This document shows positions 23,526 to 35,367 of a stretch of DNA of 64,000 nt, piece after piece. The position numbers and the translations under genes are program-made. Below the pieces are notes generated by a model. The model made no database searches and had not been told where the DNA came from. It saw nothing but the letters and a program-made list of their open reading frames with translations. This DNA is from Chrysemys picta bellii. Its lineage: Eukaryota > Chordata > Testudines > Emydidae. The stretch's first letter is position 1; every line of letters begins with the position of its first letter. The DNA is taken from the NCBI RefSeq assembly GCF_011386835.1, contig NC_088795.1:118685434-118749433 (forward strand), written 5' to 3'.

Positions 23526-24690
23526 TCTATGAATTACATGAGTCAATATATCCGTGGAATTGTGAAACATCTGCGCACCTATTGGGCTAAAGAAAGGTAC
23601 TTTATAGCTAGAGAAGGAACCATCAACTCAGTAGAGCAGTTCCAGGTCAGAGATTACAGAGGAATATAGTTTTCTCTGCATGAAGAATATGGTGGAAGGT
23701 TGTAGCACATCAGTAAAGAGAGAACCTCTCTTCCTGGAGGAAAATAGGAACTGAGCAAAGGCAACTATAGTCCAAAGAAAAGAATGTATCTAACAACATT
23801 ATAAAGCATGATTTTGTATCTCTGTGTGTGTATGAGGTAGAAACTCGGACCCATTTTTAGATGCATGAGGGGATGCATTTCGCTTGTATGGGTCGCATGC
23901 TCTATTATATGTCACATACTCTACTCAGTCCTCACGGGGACCTGCCATTCATGTCAATGGGAATGCTGTGCAAGGAGTGAGAGCAGTATCTGACAACTAG
24001 GTGGTTCTTAGAAAAGGTAATCTTATCCTTGTTGTTATGAAGGAGACAGTGGTATTAATTATATTTACTTGGTATATCATAATACAGAAATGAGTTATAA
24101 CTTTATGGGACAAATCCTGCTCTGTTCTACCAGAATGAAGCCAAAGCCTAAGAAATAAATGAATAGAATTTGGTCCTATATCTATAGTTCCTCCACACAC
24201 ACAAATTGCATGACATTAGAAGAATGCTTCACAAACGGTGACCAGTGGTCTGCAAAGCACTGACTGGTCACATGGCACTGGCTCATCCTCCCTCCTTATT
24301 TTCAGCTGCTAGATTGGATTTACAAGGAAGCTACTTTGTTAACTTGCCTGAGCATGAGTTTCCTTAGCAAAATCCCCATGCAGGTGGGTTGTGAAACTGT
24401 TTTTTAAGTAAGTCCTGTTTTCTTTTGATTCTTTCAGCCCATTTTGGTGCTTTTGGTGGAAATGAGTGGAATTTGATTTTCTCCCAGTGGCTGTGTGCAG
24501 AGAATAATGATTCTTAAATTGTGGCTGAGTGGGTGAAAAGGTACAACAGCAGTAAAAGACTGGACACTGATATGGAGAAATGTACCTTGATATGTACAAT
24601 AACCACAAGTTACAGATTTATTGACTATACTCCATCCTATGGCAGCCCCTCAGTGAAATTAAAATAGTGATGAACATAAGGATGGGTTAC

Positions 24691-24782
24691 CTGTCTGATC
24701 CATTCCATGCACATTCAAACTTGTCAAAGATGCAGTCATTTTCATAAAGGGAACACAGCTTGCTCCTAAGGTAATCATGGAC
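24691..24782 (-). CDS. PPP2R2C: PPP2R2C internal coding exon, 92 bp
   Basis: The exon begins in phase 0 with [16 protein letters not shown] and continues [14 protein letters not shown], leaving two bases (AG) that join the first base of the next exon to make serine. Length and phase match the 92-bp exon of the PPP2R2 family. On the minus strand the acceptor is ctgctaaacag and the donor AG|gtaacc. The encoded part is a WD40 blade segment, about residues 321-351. Downstream it joins the exon at 9689-9980 and upstream the one at 31746-31915, both in frame. No damage is seen. Confidence 0.97.
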
Positions 24783-27700
24783 CTGTTTAGCAGAAAAAGA
24801 CAGTGCAGTTTTTACAAATCTTTGTTTTAGAATATGTCCTATACTATTGCTCTTACAGGTTTGTAGATTTTACAAAGATAGAGAGTACTTCTATCTCTTA
24901 AACATGAGGTCTCTGCTTTTCTATAGTTCAATTAGAAGAGTGCTATAGAATTAATGTAGCAGGAAAGCTCTGGCTAGAGCATGCTTTTCTGAGCATACTG
25001 TAGATTACCTCTCTCTAACATGGTTGGTTCCTGTTAGTGTGAATTTCTGAACTCTAGCCTGATTCCAAAACAGATCTTCCCAGATGATACAGCAGATGTG
25101 CTAATGAGAGAATGAATCATCTAATTTAAATAGTAAATAATAATAATCCAAGATCTATATAGACTTCCACTTACAATATAGGGCTGTGTGAGAGAGGTCC
25201 ATGCTCCATTTATAAAAGCTGTGGTATTACATTATACAGCAATTCAGAAGTAAAGGATAGTAAGATACGTGGTGTCTTATTTACATAGACTAGTACCCAG
25301 AATGCTCTCCTGCTCTGATAGCTACTTCATATCAGTGATGATGTCTGAGATCTGAAAACAAACCATGAGTTCTTATCTTGTATGCTTTGAAAGTAAGATT
25401 CACAGAAGACCTTGTTTTAGGCTGCATACTTCTATGGAGTGTGAGTTTATCATAGAGGACACAACTCATGTGCATTGCATCGGTCCTTTAATGAATTCAA
25501 TTTTTTCCTTCTGTATGATGTTCTTCACCCCCACATTGAAATAAGGAGTCAGACAATTCCTGCCTGCACAAGGTCTAGTAATCCAACACCTCCATCCGAT
25601 ATGAATGTTGTATAGATGACTTCTGAGGAAGAACCATATCAATGCAATGTAGCATAAGGACCAAATTTAGTCCTGCCATAAGAAGGTACCCCTTCCATTG
25701 AAGTTCCTGAAAAGTATGTCTGTTTCTGTCAGAGCTAAATTTGGTTCTCCTGACTATGGTGTTCTCAGCACATATGCAGGATCCTCTGCTGGTCGAAGGC
25801 CTAGAATCTTCTCCAACAAGATACTTTAATACCAGTTTCACTGTTCTGTCTGGCTAGCTCACTCAAGTGTTATTAAAACTAGAACTGTTTGCAACAGCTG
25901 CACTGTACTGTAATGAACAAACTTGCAAATTAACTCAATTTTGTATGGGCTATAAATTTCTGTCATGGATCAATTTTCAGAATTAGATTAATGAGCATCC
26001 TATGCTATATATGATCAGTTAAAATATGTCAGCTGAACACGCTATTTACTTAATAGCTAATAAACATCTGAGAGATGTGGATAGAATGTTTCCCAGTTAA
26101 ATGCATTTACTGAATGTTGCACATTGTGGTGCACATTCATGGTGGGTGCTTCATGTAACCTTCATAATGAGATCATTCCATCTTCCCTTTTATTGATAGC
26201 CACCAGATTTTTTTCAGCAGAAATTGGCTGGGTTCCCTAATTATCACTCATCTCTGAGGCAACAATCATTGTCTCATTTGTTAATATTTTTAAATGTATT
26301 ACAGGATTGGGACTATTTGTATTAATAGTGTTTATTGTGTTAATTTGTGTTATAGGAGTGGGGCCCTTTCATCAGTATCCTGATTGCCTCGCACAAAAAT
26401 CAACACATGGAAGAAACTGACAAAAGAGGATGGGGCAGGATGAGAGGATGAAGCAGCAGTAAAATTGTATACATAGTATTCAGTGGTCTCAGATCTCCAC
26501 CTGCCTAGTTATTTTCATCTTTTCATGCTCTTTTTTCTGCTATCTGTTCCATGTGCCACCTGTCCATTGTGACTAATGCTCCCTTTGAAAAGTGCGTTCA
26601 GCTCTACAACTTTTAATAAGCTATGCAGTGCTTTGTGTTTCCTCCACTTTCATTCTTCCTTCTGAATTTCAGAAGTTCTTCACTCCTCGTTATCAAGGTA
26701 CCGATGCTCTATCCACAGGCTGTCACAAATGCCAGCTCTTCATTCCGACCTTTCTTTTCATTCTTGCTCACATTGATACCCTCCAGGATAACTGTGAGAA
26801 TCTTTGTGGTTAAAAATTTGAACATCTGTCTTGTTTTTCTATTGTCATCTCCCAATCATGGAATGTTGAACTGTCCTAAAGATGAGGTTATCAAATCAGC
26901 ATCCATTGCATCAGTAAATTAAACAATGTACCAGAGGCAACCATGTACCAACATTACCAAGATCACTGCTGTGCTGGCCTCTGTAAAGGCAGCACAACAG
27001 TCGTGCGGATGATTCCAGATGATGACTTCATCCCTCCCTGCACCAGTGAGCAGAGCAGTTGTGGAAGGCAGCACACATAGCTACCTCCTTAAGAGTGGCA
27101 CGGGGTGGCTTTCCCTGGAAACTCTTGGAAGCTCCACATCACCTCCGTGGTAGCTCAGTGCTACAATTTTGCCCTGTATTTCCTACCCTCGATGCAATGG
27201 ATTGATGTGACTGACCATTTAGAAACACGGTTTCAAGGGGATAATCTGTGGCCAGTGGCATTGCAAGAAAACACATTTAAAAAAAAAAGTCTAAGACCAC
27301 AAGCAATAAAAGTACTTTTGTTTGCACACTTAAGTTTATTATTAATCATTATTATTAATTATGATAAAATTGATACACTGCTTAATGAATTCTGGAGGTA
27401 AAGCCCACACTATCATGGTTTGATGATAAAACTGGATTTTATTGTCCAAGTATTGCTCGTATGTGCTATCTCGCCATCTATGAAAAATGTTCCAATTTCC
27501 ATAAAAGCTGTTCTTAAAGATTTGCTACCAGAATTTTCCTTTCTGGAATCATGCTCCTCTGTTATGTACGCCCTTGACAGAATTATCCAGACATTCTACG
27601 CTCTAGGAAAACACGAGGGAGCTATTTTGTTGGAACAAATTATTTCAGGCAGGGATTGTCATGACAAAAGGCACATTAGTCTGAATTATTGTCATTAGGT

Positions 27701-28965
27701 CTTGCCCACTTTGGGATCACACTGATACTAACCACAAACATGGACAAGTTTGGTTGTTGCGAACAGAGGTCTGTATTATTCTGACCCCAAGGTGATGAGG
27801 CCTTAGAGAATTACATGAGACCTTGTTTAGAAGATGTCCAAGAAACTAACTTCTGTCAGTGGAGCAGTTATAAAACTTGTCTTTTCTTGACCCCTATGGA
27901 AATTCTCCTATGGTGACCCTTTACGGAAACGATCTCATCTAGCCTCCAAAATATATACATTCCATATGTGCACATGGCACTTCACAGCAGTCCAAATTTA
28001 AATCCAGTAATATACAATGATGACTACAACAAGGGAAGATCAGGCATAGTGGATTAAAAAGGCCAAGGGTTGCAATAATATACCATGTTGTTGTTTCAGT
28101 TAGCAATATGCTTAACAGTTCTCTGAGAGCAAGTCATATACGAGTGACGTGAGGAGTAGGAGAAAGGCCGGTAAAATGGTGAATGTGTCAGAGCAATAGA
28201 GAGGAAGGGAAGGTGGAGGGAGTGGATAAGGGCACAAGCAGCAAAAGAAAGACAGAAGGATGGGTCTGTAAAAAGGAGAATGTGGTGAGGGAACAAAGCA
28301 AGGGCAGGATGTGATAAGCCACCAAAACTGAGCAAAGTCAATATGAGAGTTTTAATATTAGTTAACTGGGCTGACTATGGGAAGTTGTGATGGCTTCCTC
28401 TTTGCTGCTAGCGCAAGTGCCAGTTGATTCCAGACACCTGAGGCTTTTGTTGGCTACCCCCTTGAGGGAGAAGGAGGCTGGGTGCTGAGCATGAAATGGA
28501 ATCATGTTATGTGGATTCCTTCTAGCAATTAAAGGGGAAACAGAGAAGAGAAATAGGGTACAGTTCAGAGCACGTCAGAGGTATATAATTTTTCTCTAAC
28601 TTTATTTAGTGGCAATAAGCTCAAGATAATGTAGTTCAGCGTCCCGCACAGGATGTATTGGAAGTCTGCATGTCTTTATAGGTGTGCCTTATGAGAACTT
28701 GGCATTTGTTAAAGTAATTAGTGCTAGTAGAGACACATTACAAAGACTAGTCCAAAATACAATATAATATTGGGACTGAGTAATGAATATTATTGATGGG
28801 ATGCGAGGATAAAAATTGCCCCTGACCTTCAGTTACTTAATGCACATAAGTTCTTGTTATGAAGAACACATTTTTACAATGGATGTCCATCGTGTTTTCT
28901 AGTGTAAAATAGGAGAAAATTTAGACACAAAACAGTAGCAACATGGAGAGACTGATACAGTAGAT

Positions 28966-29319
28966 CAGTAGTTCTCAACCAGGGGTCCAAGGCCCCCTAG
29001 GGGGCCTTGAGCAGGTTTCAGGGGGCCTTCAAGCAGGGCCAGCATTAGACTTCCTGGGATGCAGGGCAGAAAGCTGAAGTCCCACTGCATGGGGCTGAAG
29101 CCCAGGGTCCTGAGCCCTGTCACCCGGGGTTGAAGCTGAAGCCTGAGCAGTGTAGCTTCATGGGGGCGCATGAGGCCCCAGGCAATTTCCCCTGCTTGCT
29201 ACCCCCTAACGTTGCCCTGGCTTTTATATGCAGAAAACCAGTTATTGCGGCACAGACGGGCTGTGGAGTTTTTACAGAATGTTGGGGAGCCTCAGAAAGA
29301 AAAAGGCTGAGAACCCCTG
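28966..29319. mobile_element. hAT non-autonomous element, 354 bp, with perfect 8-bp duplication
   Basis: Perfect direct repeats cagtagat at 28958-28965 and 29320-29327 flank inverted ends cagtagttctcaaccagggg and aggctgagaacccctg. The cagtggttctcaacc-type end and the 8-bp duplication place it in the hAT superfamily. The interior has no transposase ORF. Confidence 0.85.
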
Positions 29320-31334
29320 CAGTAGATGACAAAGCAAGTCTCTTAACATGTCATATCCTGAGTACATGATGATTCACCACACTTTAAAGCAATTTTAATG
29401 TTATAGATGAGAAATCTTTTTACACTACAGTAAATAATTGCTACATGGGTTATGATGCATTAGATGAAATGATGTAGGTCAAATATTCTTCTTTATCTTG
29501 TTTCTTGTTTATCTTATGTTTCACTTCCCTTTTTTGCATGTAGGCTTTTCTTTATTTGTTTGCAGTTGGAAAGGCATAACCCATAGATACAGTCCACCAA
29601 GCTCAGATTATCATAACTGTATGAGCAAATACATGTCCAATTTGCACCCACAGTTATTGTGCTTACATGTGCAGTTGTACTAATGACATGTACAAATATC
29701 AATATGTTCAAAAATGCACAGTTCTGAAAATCTGGGCCTTAATTGCTGCCTTCTGAGTACATGTCAAGGTGTATAATAATATTTATTAATTTGCATTTGC
29801 TATCCAGACATTGGTGTGCCTGTGGCCTAGTGGGCATAATATCTGCATGAGAAAAAATATGTTTTAAAAACATATGTTTTAAAAAAGTATATTTTTGAAC
29901 ATTTTCTTTTTTCTGTAAAATCCAGAACCATCTTTTCCAATGACAAGAGGATAAAAGACTGCAGAAAATAGCCTGAATTTATTGAATCCTAATCACTGAT
30001 GTTATACTGTCCTACGAGGCATCCTCTCATAAATCACTCATGATCTTCCTTGTTTTGTTAGCTGCAAAGGGTTTATGTATACCAATGGCATCACTATCCT
30101 CTCTACAGTGGATAAGTATTTGAAAAGAAAAGACAATCTATAGTTTCATTGAAGGCAGCAAGACCTAGTTTTAGACTTTCCATCTTTTTATAAGCTTCTG
30201 ATTATTGCAGTAAGTACTGAAAAATTTACATTTTACTCATTCCCCACATCTCTGCATGGAGAAATATAACTTTTTAATTGGCCCCACTGCAAGGTGTCAG
30301 GTTGATTTAAAGGTGGCCAGCTTATTTCAAAGATTCCTACAGGAGGAAATAAAAGCAGATGTCAGACTCAAGACAAACAGGTTGGCCTGACCATTTCTTT
30401 CCCTCCTGGGAGAAGGCTGCTTACCATATTAACATATATGCAAAATAACACATTGCCAGCAGTCCTAAAATCTTAGACATGGATGTAACATACCAAATAC
30501 TGTTTATTTCCCTCACTTCTCATCATGTTTCACATAAGAACCAAAATCTCTAACACATTTATCACTATCAGGGCAGTTAAGTTACTGAAGAAAGTCAGTT
30601 TTGTGGCTTTACAAGAATGTAAATTGGCATTTTCAAAGGCTAATATGAGATTTAGCTACACAGCTCCTACTGAAACTAATGGGATGTGTCCCAGAAACCT
30701 GAATCTATATTGGCTGCTTGTACAGTTAAAGAGAAAAGGAAAACAAGACCCTAAATACTATTATGGTGGGATTTGGCACTCCTGAGTTCTTATTAAGTGT
30801 TACCAGAAGTTCAGGTAAATAATTTAAAAAAAGCAATCCAACCCCCACAACTCTATTTCCAAGGCAGGGAACACGGGCTTTACTTCCACTGACCTAGAAT
30901 GTGGGATATATACAGCAGAATATTCATTTTCAACTCCTCATCTCCTGCAGGGCTGTCCATAGCTAGGCATTACTGACCAGCCCAACTGTACTTTTAAAGA
31001 TTGTCATATTACATGTGCTTATGCAGAACACAGTTTTCAACAGCTTTTTCCCATTGTATTTTTGCAACAAGGACTTTTGGGGGGCACACTTGTTCCACTT
31101 TGAGTGATCTTAGAATATTTTAAACTCAGATTGTTCTTACCAGATAGCACAGGCTCCAGGGCCCAAATTAACTATTGGTTGAAGTCAGCAGAATTGCATG
31201 CTCCAACATTGAATTAGTCACCTCGTGTGAGTCTCACGGGTGTTAGCTAAACTCCCATAGTGATGACAATATTATGATGTAACAAAGGTTTCTTTTGGGA
31301 TTAGGCAGTTCAGAACTCTAGGAAGAAATCTACA

Positions 31335-31423
31335 GGTGGGATTTTCAAAAGCACTCAGCACTGGCCTAATTCTGCTCCCCCTAACTTAATGGTGCAGCTG
31401 AGCACTCTTGAAAACTCTAACCT
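31335..31423. repeat. Short gattttcaaa-type foldback
   Basis: The arms ggtgggattttcaaaagcac and the reverse complement of gcactcttgaaaactctaac enclose about 45 bp. Same general type as 8703-8792 and 37342-37447. Diverged. Confidence 0.4.
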
Positions 31424-31745
31424 ACATCTTTATTACAACCATTAAATTGTGGAGTTGCATAATGAACGTATTGACGCAGAATGAAGAGATGATTCCCCTT
31501 GATATAGGCAGCAGTTGTTTTAAGGGCCAAATTCAACTTTGGTATAGCTCCATTGACTCCAGAAGAGGTAATGCTCTTTCACCAGTGCTCTTAGAGCTCA
31601 AGTGAATCATATCTACTATTTATTTTAAAGTGACTCTTGTATAACAGTCAGAACAAGCACTGCAGATCTATAGTGCGCTATAAATATATTTGGAATATTG
31701 AGATGTTTTTGCAGCGTTGCCCTTTAAGACATAGCAAACATCTAC

Positions 31746-31915
31746 CTGATATGTTTCTATAGGCTTCGTTTCCATGTTCAGATCCCAAACTTTGACAGTG
31801 AGGTAATCCCTTGTTAGCATATATCGGCCACTGTGACTGAATTTAACATCCGACACTGAAGAGATAATTTCTGAAAAAAACGATCTGTTACTGGGGTCTT
31901 CCGGTTCTTCAAAAA
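31746..31915 (-). CDS. PPP2R2C: PPP2R2C internal coding exon, 170 bp
   Basis: Two bases (TT) complete a leucine codon begun in the previous exon. Then come 56 codons: [20 protein letters not shown], then [20 protein letters not shown] and [16 protein letters not shown]. The KFSHSGRYM...KVWDLN part is a canonical WD40 blade, about residues 264-320. The donor is CAG|gtagatg. The acceptor is acacag, but the pyrimidine tract is set back by a run of A residues, an unusual arrangement. Length and phase agree with the conserved 170-bp PPP2R2 exon. The sequence is intact. Confidence 0.97.
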
Positions 31916-32225
31916 CTGTGTTTTTTTTAAAAAAGAGAGAAAAAGAAATTAGAATATCATAAAAATGTTTCTTTATACAATTCTTTATTATGTGCTTCTC
32001 TTTAGAAATAATATGGTTAAAGGTACAAATCCATACCATCTAACATGAATGATATGGCTGTTAATTTCTTCATGATATCTTTAAATAAGAATACAAGATT
32101 CACATTTTAGAACATGGGCTTTGCCAGTTTTGGAGGAAGCAAATGTGATGGCTCAGTTAAATGGACTACAGATGATGTCAGTTTAGAATTGAGTAACAAT
32201 GATAGCTTAGAATTATTATTTATTG

Positions 32226-32342
32226 TTTGTATTACACTAGTGCTTAGGAGCTCCCATCATGGACCAGATCCCATTGTTTTAGGTGCTGTATAAACACAAC
32301 AAAAAAAGACAGTCCCTGCCCTAAAGAGCTTATAACGTGATT
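32226..32342 (-). repeat. Ancient SINE/LINE tail repeat
   Basis: The phrases gcttaggagctcccatcatg, accagatcccattgttttag, gtgctgtataaacacaac and agtccctgccctaaagagct form a conserved tail. It is repeated at 39484-39620 and 45335 onward, and inverted relative to 14920-15010. Confidence 0.55.
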
Positions 32343-32639
32343 AAGTGTGTGTGGTGCTGTTCATTCAGCATGATCCCAGACTGCTTTACAAAACTATACT
32401 CATAAGAATCATTTCATGCACCAATGAAGTACAACCACCTCTGCGTTTAAAGACAGCAGCCGTTGAAACTCTTTTTGTTTTGTACAGCCCTATGAAAAAG
32501 CTGAGGACAGGAAACGAAACAAATTTTCCATTTAAAACTGGTGTGGGAAGGTATGTATTAAATGGAAATTAGTCACGATCCTGCAAAAAGTGACCAGGGA
32601 TCGTTCATGTCCACAAGAAGTCAAGAAAAGCGTTGTGCA

Positions 32640-33006
32640 AATAACTGACTTTTCAGTTCACTGGCCAAGTCAAAAACTAAAACTGAACTGTTTTGGGTCA
32701 ACCCAAAATGACTTTTAATTTTTTGGCAAATCAAAAAGTAAAAGAAACAAAATGTTTTGGGTAAATCAAATGAAACAAAATGTTTTATTTCATTTGACCA
32801 ATTTTAACTTTTTTTTTTAAATTACAGCAACTTTCAAAACTAAGTTATTTAAAAAAAAAGGAAATTAATTTCAAAAATGTCAAAACAATTTTTTTTGATG
32901 GAAACAATCTTGTGAATTTGACATACTTTGGCAAAATGTTTTGGTTGACTCAAATCTGCATTTTGGCAAAAAAAAAGTTTATCCAAAAACCACTGCCCAG
33001 CTCTAG
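32640..33006. repeat. AT-rich interspersed repeat
   Basis: Overlapping words such as gaaacaaaatgttttgggta, caaaatgttttgg and ttcaaaaatgtcaaaac fill the block. It closes with cactgcccagctctag, a known end phrase of a dispersed sauropsid A/T-rich repeat. It is similar in texture to bases 1-300. No coding content. Confidence 0.45.
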
Positions 33007-33647
33007 TCAAGAACTTCATTTTACGTAATATCTCTAGAAGTAGAGGTCCCTCATGACATGATGGGATCAGCTGGTTCAGTAGTGACACAGTTAGTGAATC
33101 GCCATCACTATTCTTACACCTTGTTTGTCCTGGGAGGGCTTCCATCCCATTACTGACCAGCTGCAACTCTGCTTACACTGGGCGATGTATATATTATTAT
33201 TAATTTTATTTCGTAAGAAAAAAGTCCTCTGCATCCTCTGCCAAGGCACTTGGGGTGCTGTACAATATAATAAAACATTAATTATGGCTGAGATTTTCAA
33301 AGAAGCCTAAGGGAGGGAGGTACTCAACACTTATGAAAATGGCCTCTCTGAAAAATTCTGACCTAAAATGGAGTTAAAATTAGTTAAATATAGTATATGC
33401 TACAGTGTACAACAATAATAATGCACTCAGGCTTTTAATCTGAAGAGCTCAACATTTTTCAAAAGGAGAATTATCATCCCTATTTCACAGATGCAAAAAC
33501 TGAAAACCTGTAGCTAACAATAAAATATCAGGTATATTTCAGATATCAACATGAAATAGAAATATTAATTAATGTTGTATCACGGGGCCTACAGGCCTCA
33601 GATCTGTAAGACAATCGCTTAGCTAAACTGAGGCCTAAGGCCTAGAG

Positions 33648-33860
33648 CAGTGGTTCTCAGACTTTTGTACTGGTGACCCCTTTCACATAGTGCAACCCTC
33701 TCCCCCCCATAAGTGAAAAACACTTTTTAATATATTTAACACCATTATAAATGCTGGAGACAAAGTGGGATTTGGGGTGGAGGCTGACAGCTTGTGACCC
33801 CCCCATGTAATAACCTTGTGACTGCCTGAGGGGTCCCAACCCCCAGTTTGAGAACCCCTG
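33648..33860. mobile_element. hAT MITE, 213 bp, with perfect 8-bp duplication
   Basis: Direct repeats gcctagag at 33640-33647 and 33861-33868 flank inverted ends cagtggttctcagac and gtttgagaacccctg. Non-autonomous, with no ORF of note. Confidence 0.88.
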
Positions 33861-34124
33861 GCCTAGAGACTTGACAGGAGCAACTAGCTAGTAAGTGATC
33901 CTAGATCGTAAGTTGTCACAAGATAGCAATGACCATATATCACAAGATGTCATAAGACAGAATATTGCATTAAGCAAGCATTGCTAAACTGCTGATATTT
34001 AGGAAACGTATATTGCAATGTACCAGTTAAAGCCGGTTAGAATATTGTGGAGATTTTTGCAAACACAGGAAATCAGCAATGTGCCAACCACAAGTTGTTA
34101 TAGTGATTGAGTGACATAAATGTT

Positions 34125-34225
34125 AATGAGTACAAGGAGAACTAATAGCCCGAGCACCCATCAGGGTCTCCTGACTCCCAGCCCCCTTTGCTAACCACTT
34201 AACCATACTTTTTCTGCATGTTAAG
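34125..34225 (-). mobile_element. tRNA-like head of a CORE/MIR-type SINE
   Basis: On the minus strand the segment reads tatggttaagtggttagca, then ggctgggagtcaggagaccc. This is the tRNA-derived head of the ancient SINE class seen at 14780 and 59340. The body is not recognisable beyond it. Confidence 0.45.
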
Positions 34226-35145
34226 TTCACAGTCTGAGATAAGATGTCTGCAAGTAACTGAGGGAAAGAGTTTACTAAGTATTTAGATAAGTAAAGTGGC
34301 TTTCTCCCCCACCTCACCCTTAAAGCAAAAGAATTAAAATGCATTTATGTGTGATTACTTGTTGTAGTCCACCAAGAATTTACTTCTCAACAAAATTCAA
34401 AGGATCTAAGTTACAGCTTCAGAGAATCAAAATAATGTCACGCTGAAAAATAAGAGAGCTGACTGTCTGTGGGTTAACTCAGAAAATGATGGGCAACTTC
34501 CTTTGCAGATGGTGTGTCAAATGCAGCCATGCTTGCACATGAGAATAGACTCTCTATATTTAAACACATACAACAAATCTAAATGATAATTAACTACATC
34601 AAAAGAGAAAAGAAAGAAAGAAAAAACTTTTCAGCCTGAGAGTAAACGAACACCTTTAAACAGCTCTCTGAAAATGTGCGGAGACGTTCAGTAAGGTAGA
34701 TATTTTGTAATTATCCTGTCAAGTTTTCAATAGAAGTCTGATGAGCACAAAGCAATTATCATCTCTCACACCTCTTCCCTTTAATCTGTCCAAACCGTGT
34801 ATTGTGAATGGCAGGAATTTCATCCTCCTAATTATGATGTAAAGTTGTTATTAAAACCAGGAAAGAAAAAAGCCACTAAAATGCTCTTTCATTTATGGCA
34901 GTGATTAGTTTTCTCCGTGCTTCTCAGCTTAAAAGCTCTACAGTTCTGGTTGAGTTCTGCTAATGATTTCAAGAGGAGTTAGATCAGAACTGGTTTGCTC
35001 TCTATTTCATTACATAGTCATAATGGTCATGTACAATAGTGGCCCTTATTTAAGGGAAATACTTAGGGTTCTCTCATCATCTACAGTATTCCCGGTTTTC
35101 CTATATTTACTACAGTAAATACCTTGAACACTATAAATCATGAGA

Positions 35146-35367
35146 GGTTTCAGAGTAGCAGCCGTGTTAGTCTGTATCCGCAAAAAGAAGAACAGGAGTA
35201 CTTGTGGCACCTTAGAGACTAACAAATTTATTAGAGCATAAGCTTTCATGGACTACAGCCCACTTCTTCGGATGCATCCGAAGAAGTGGGCTGTAGTCCA
35301 CGAAAGCTTATGCTTTAATAAATTTGTTAGTCTCTAAGGTGCCACAAGTACTCCTGTTCTTCTTTTT
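35146..35367. mobile_element. Head-to-head inverted dimer of the Penelope-like repeat
   Basis: Arms 35182-35274 and 35275-35367 are 93 bp each and perfectly complementary except for two positions. The centre is cggatgcatccg with no spacer. The left monomer extends further, to about 35146 (tttcagagtagcagccgtgt and gttagtctgtatccgc), so the right copy is truncated. Each arm holds gtgggctgtagtccac, cgaaagctta (altered in the left arm) and ctctaaggtgccacaagtac. The same unit is single at 5675-5782. Inverted partial dimers are a known habit of Penelope-like elements. Confidence 0.7.

Larger units (their letters stand above)
9981..24690 (-). other. PPP2R2C: PPP2R2C intron (14.7 kb)
   Basis: GT-AG intron on the minus strand: donor gtaacc next to 24691 and acceptor ttcag next to 9980. 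Its identifiable contents are listed separately: CR1 with a nested LTR, SINEs, a foldback, gypsy with a nested SINE, CR1 fragments and tandem repeats. Bases 10206-10400 hold an AT-rich repeat-like stretch (caaaaatcatgagtcagaac). Bases 10420-11430, 20450-23390 and 23530-24690 show nothing I can name beyond short chance frames. Confidence 0.9.
24783..31745 (-). other. PPP2R2C: PPP2R2C intron (7.0 kb)
   Basis: GT-AG intron on the minus strand: donor gtagatg next to 31746 and acceptor aacag next to 24782. It contains the hAT element at 28966-29319 and a small foldback at 31335-31423. A purine-rich plus-strand stretch lies at about 28140-28330. Bases 24800-28130 and 29330-31330 show no recognisable gene or repeat. 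Confidence 0.9.
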
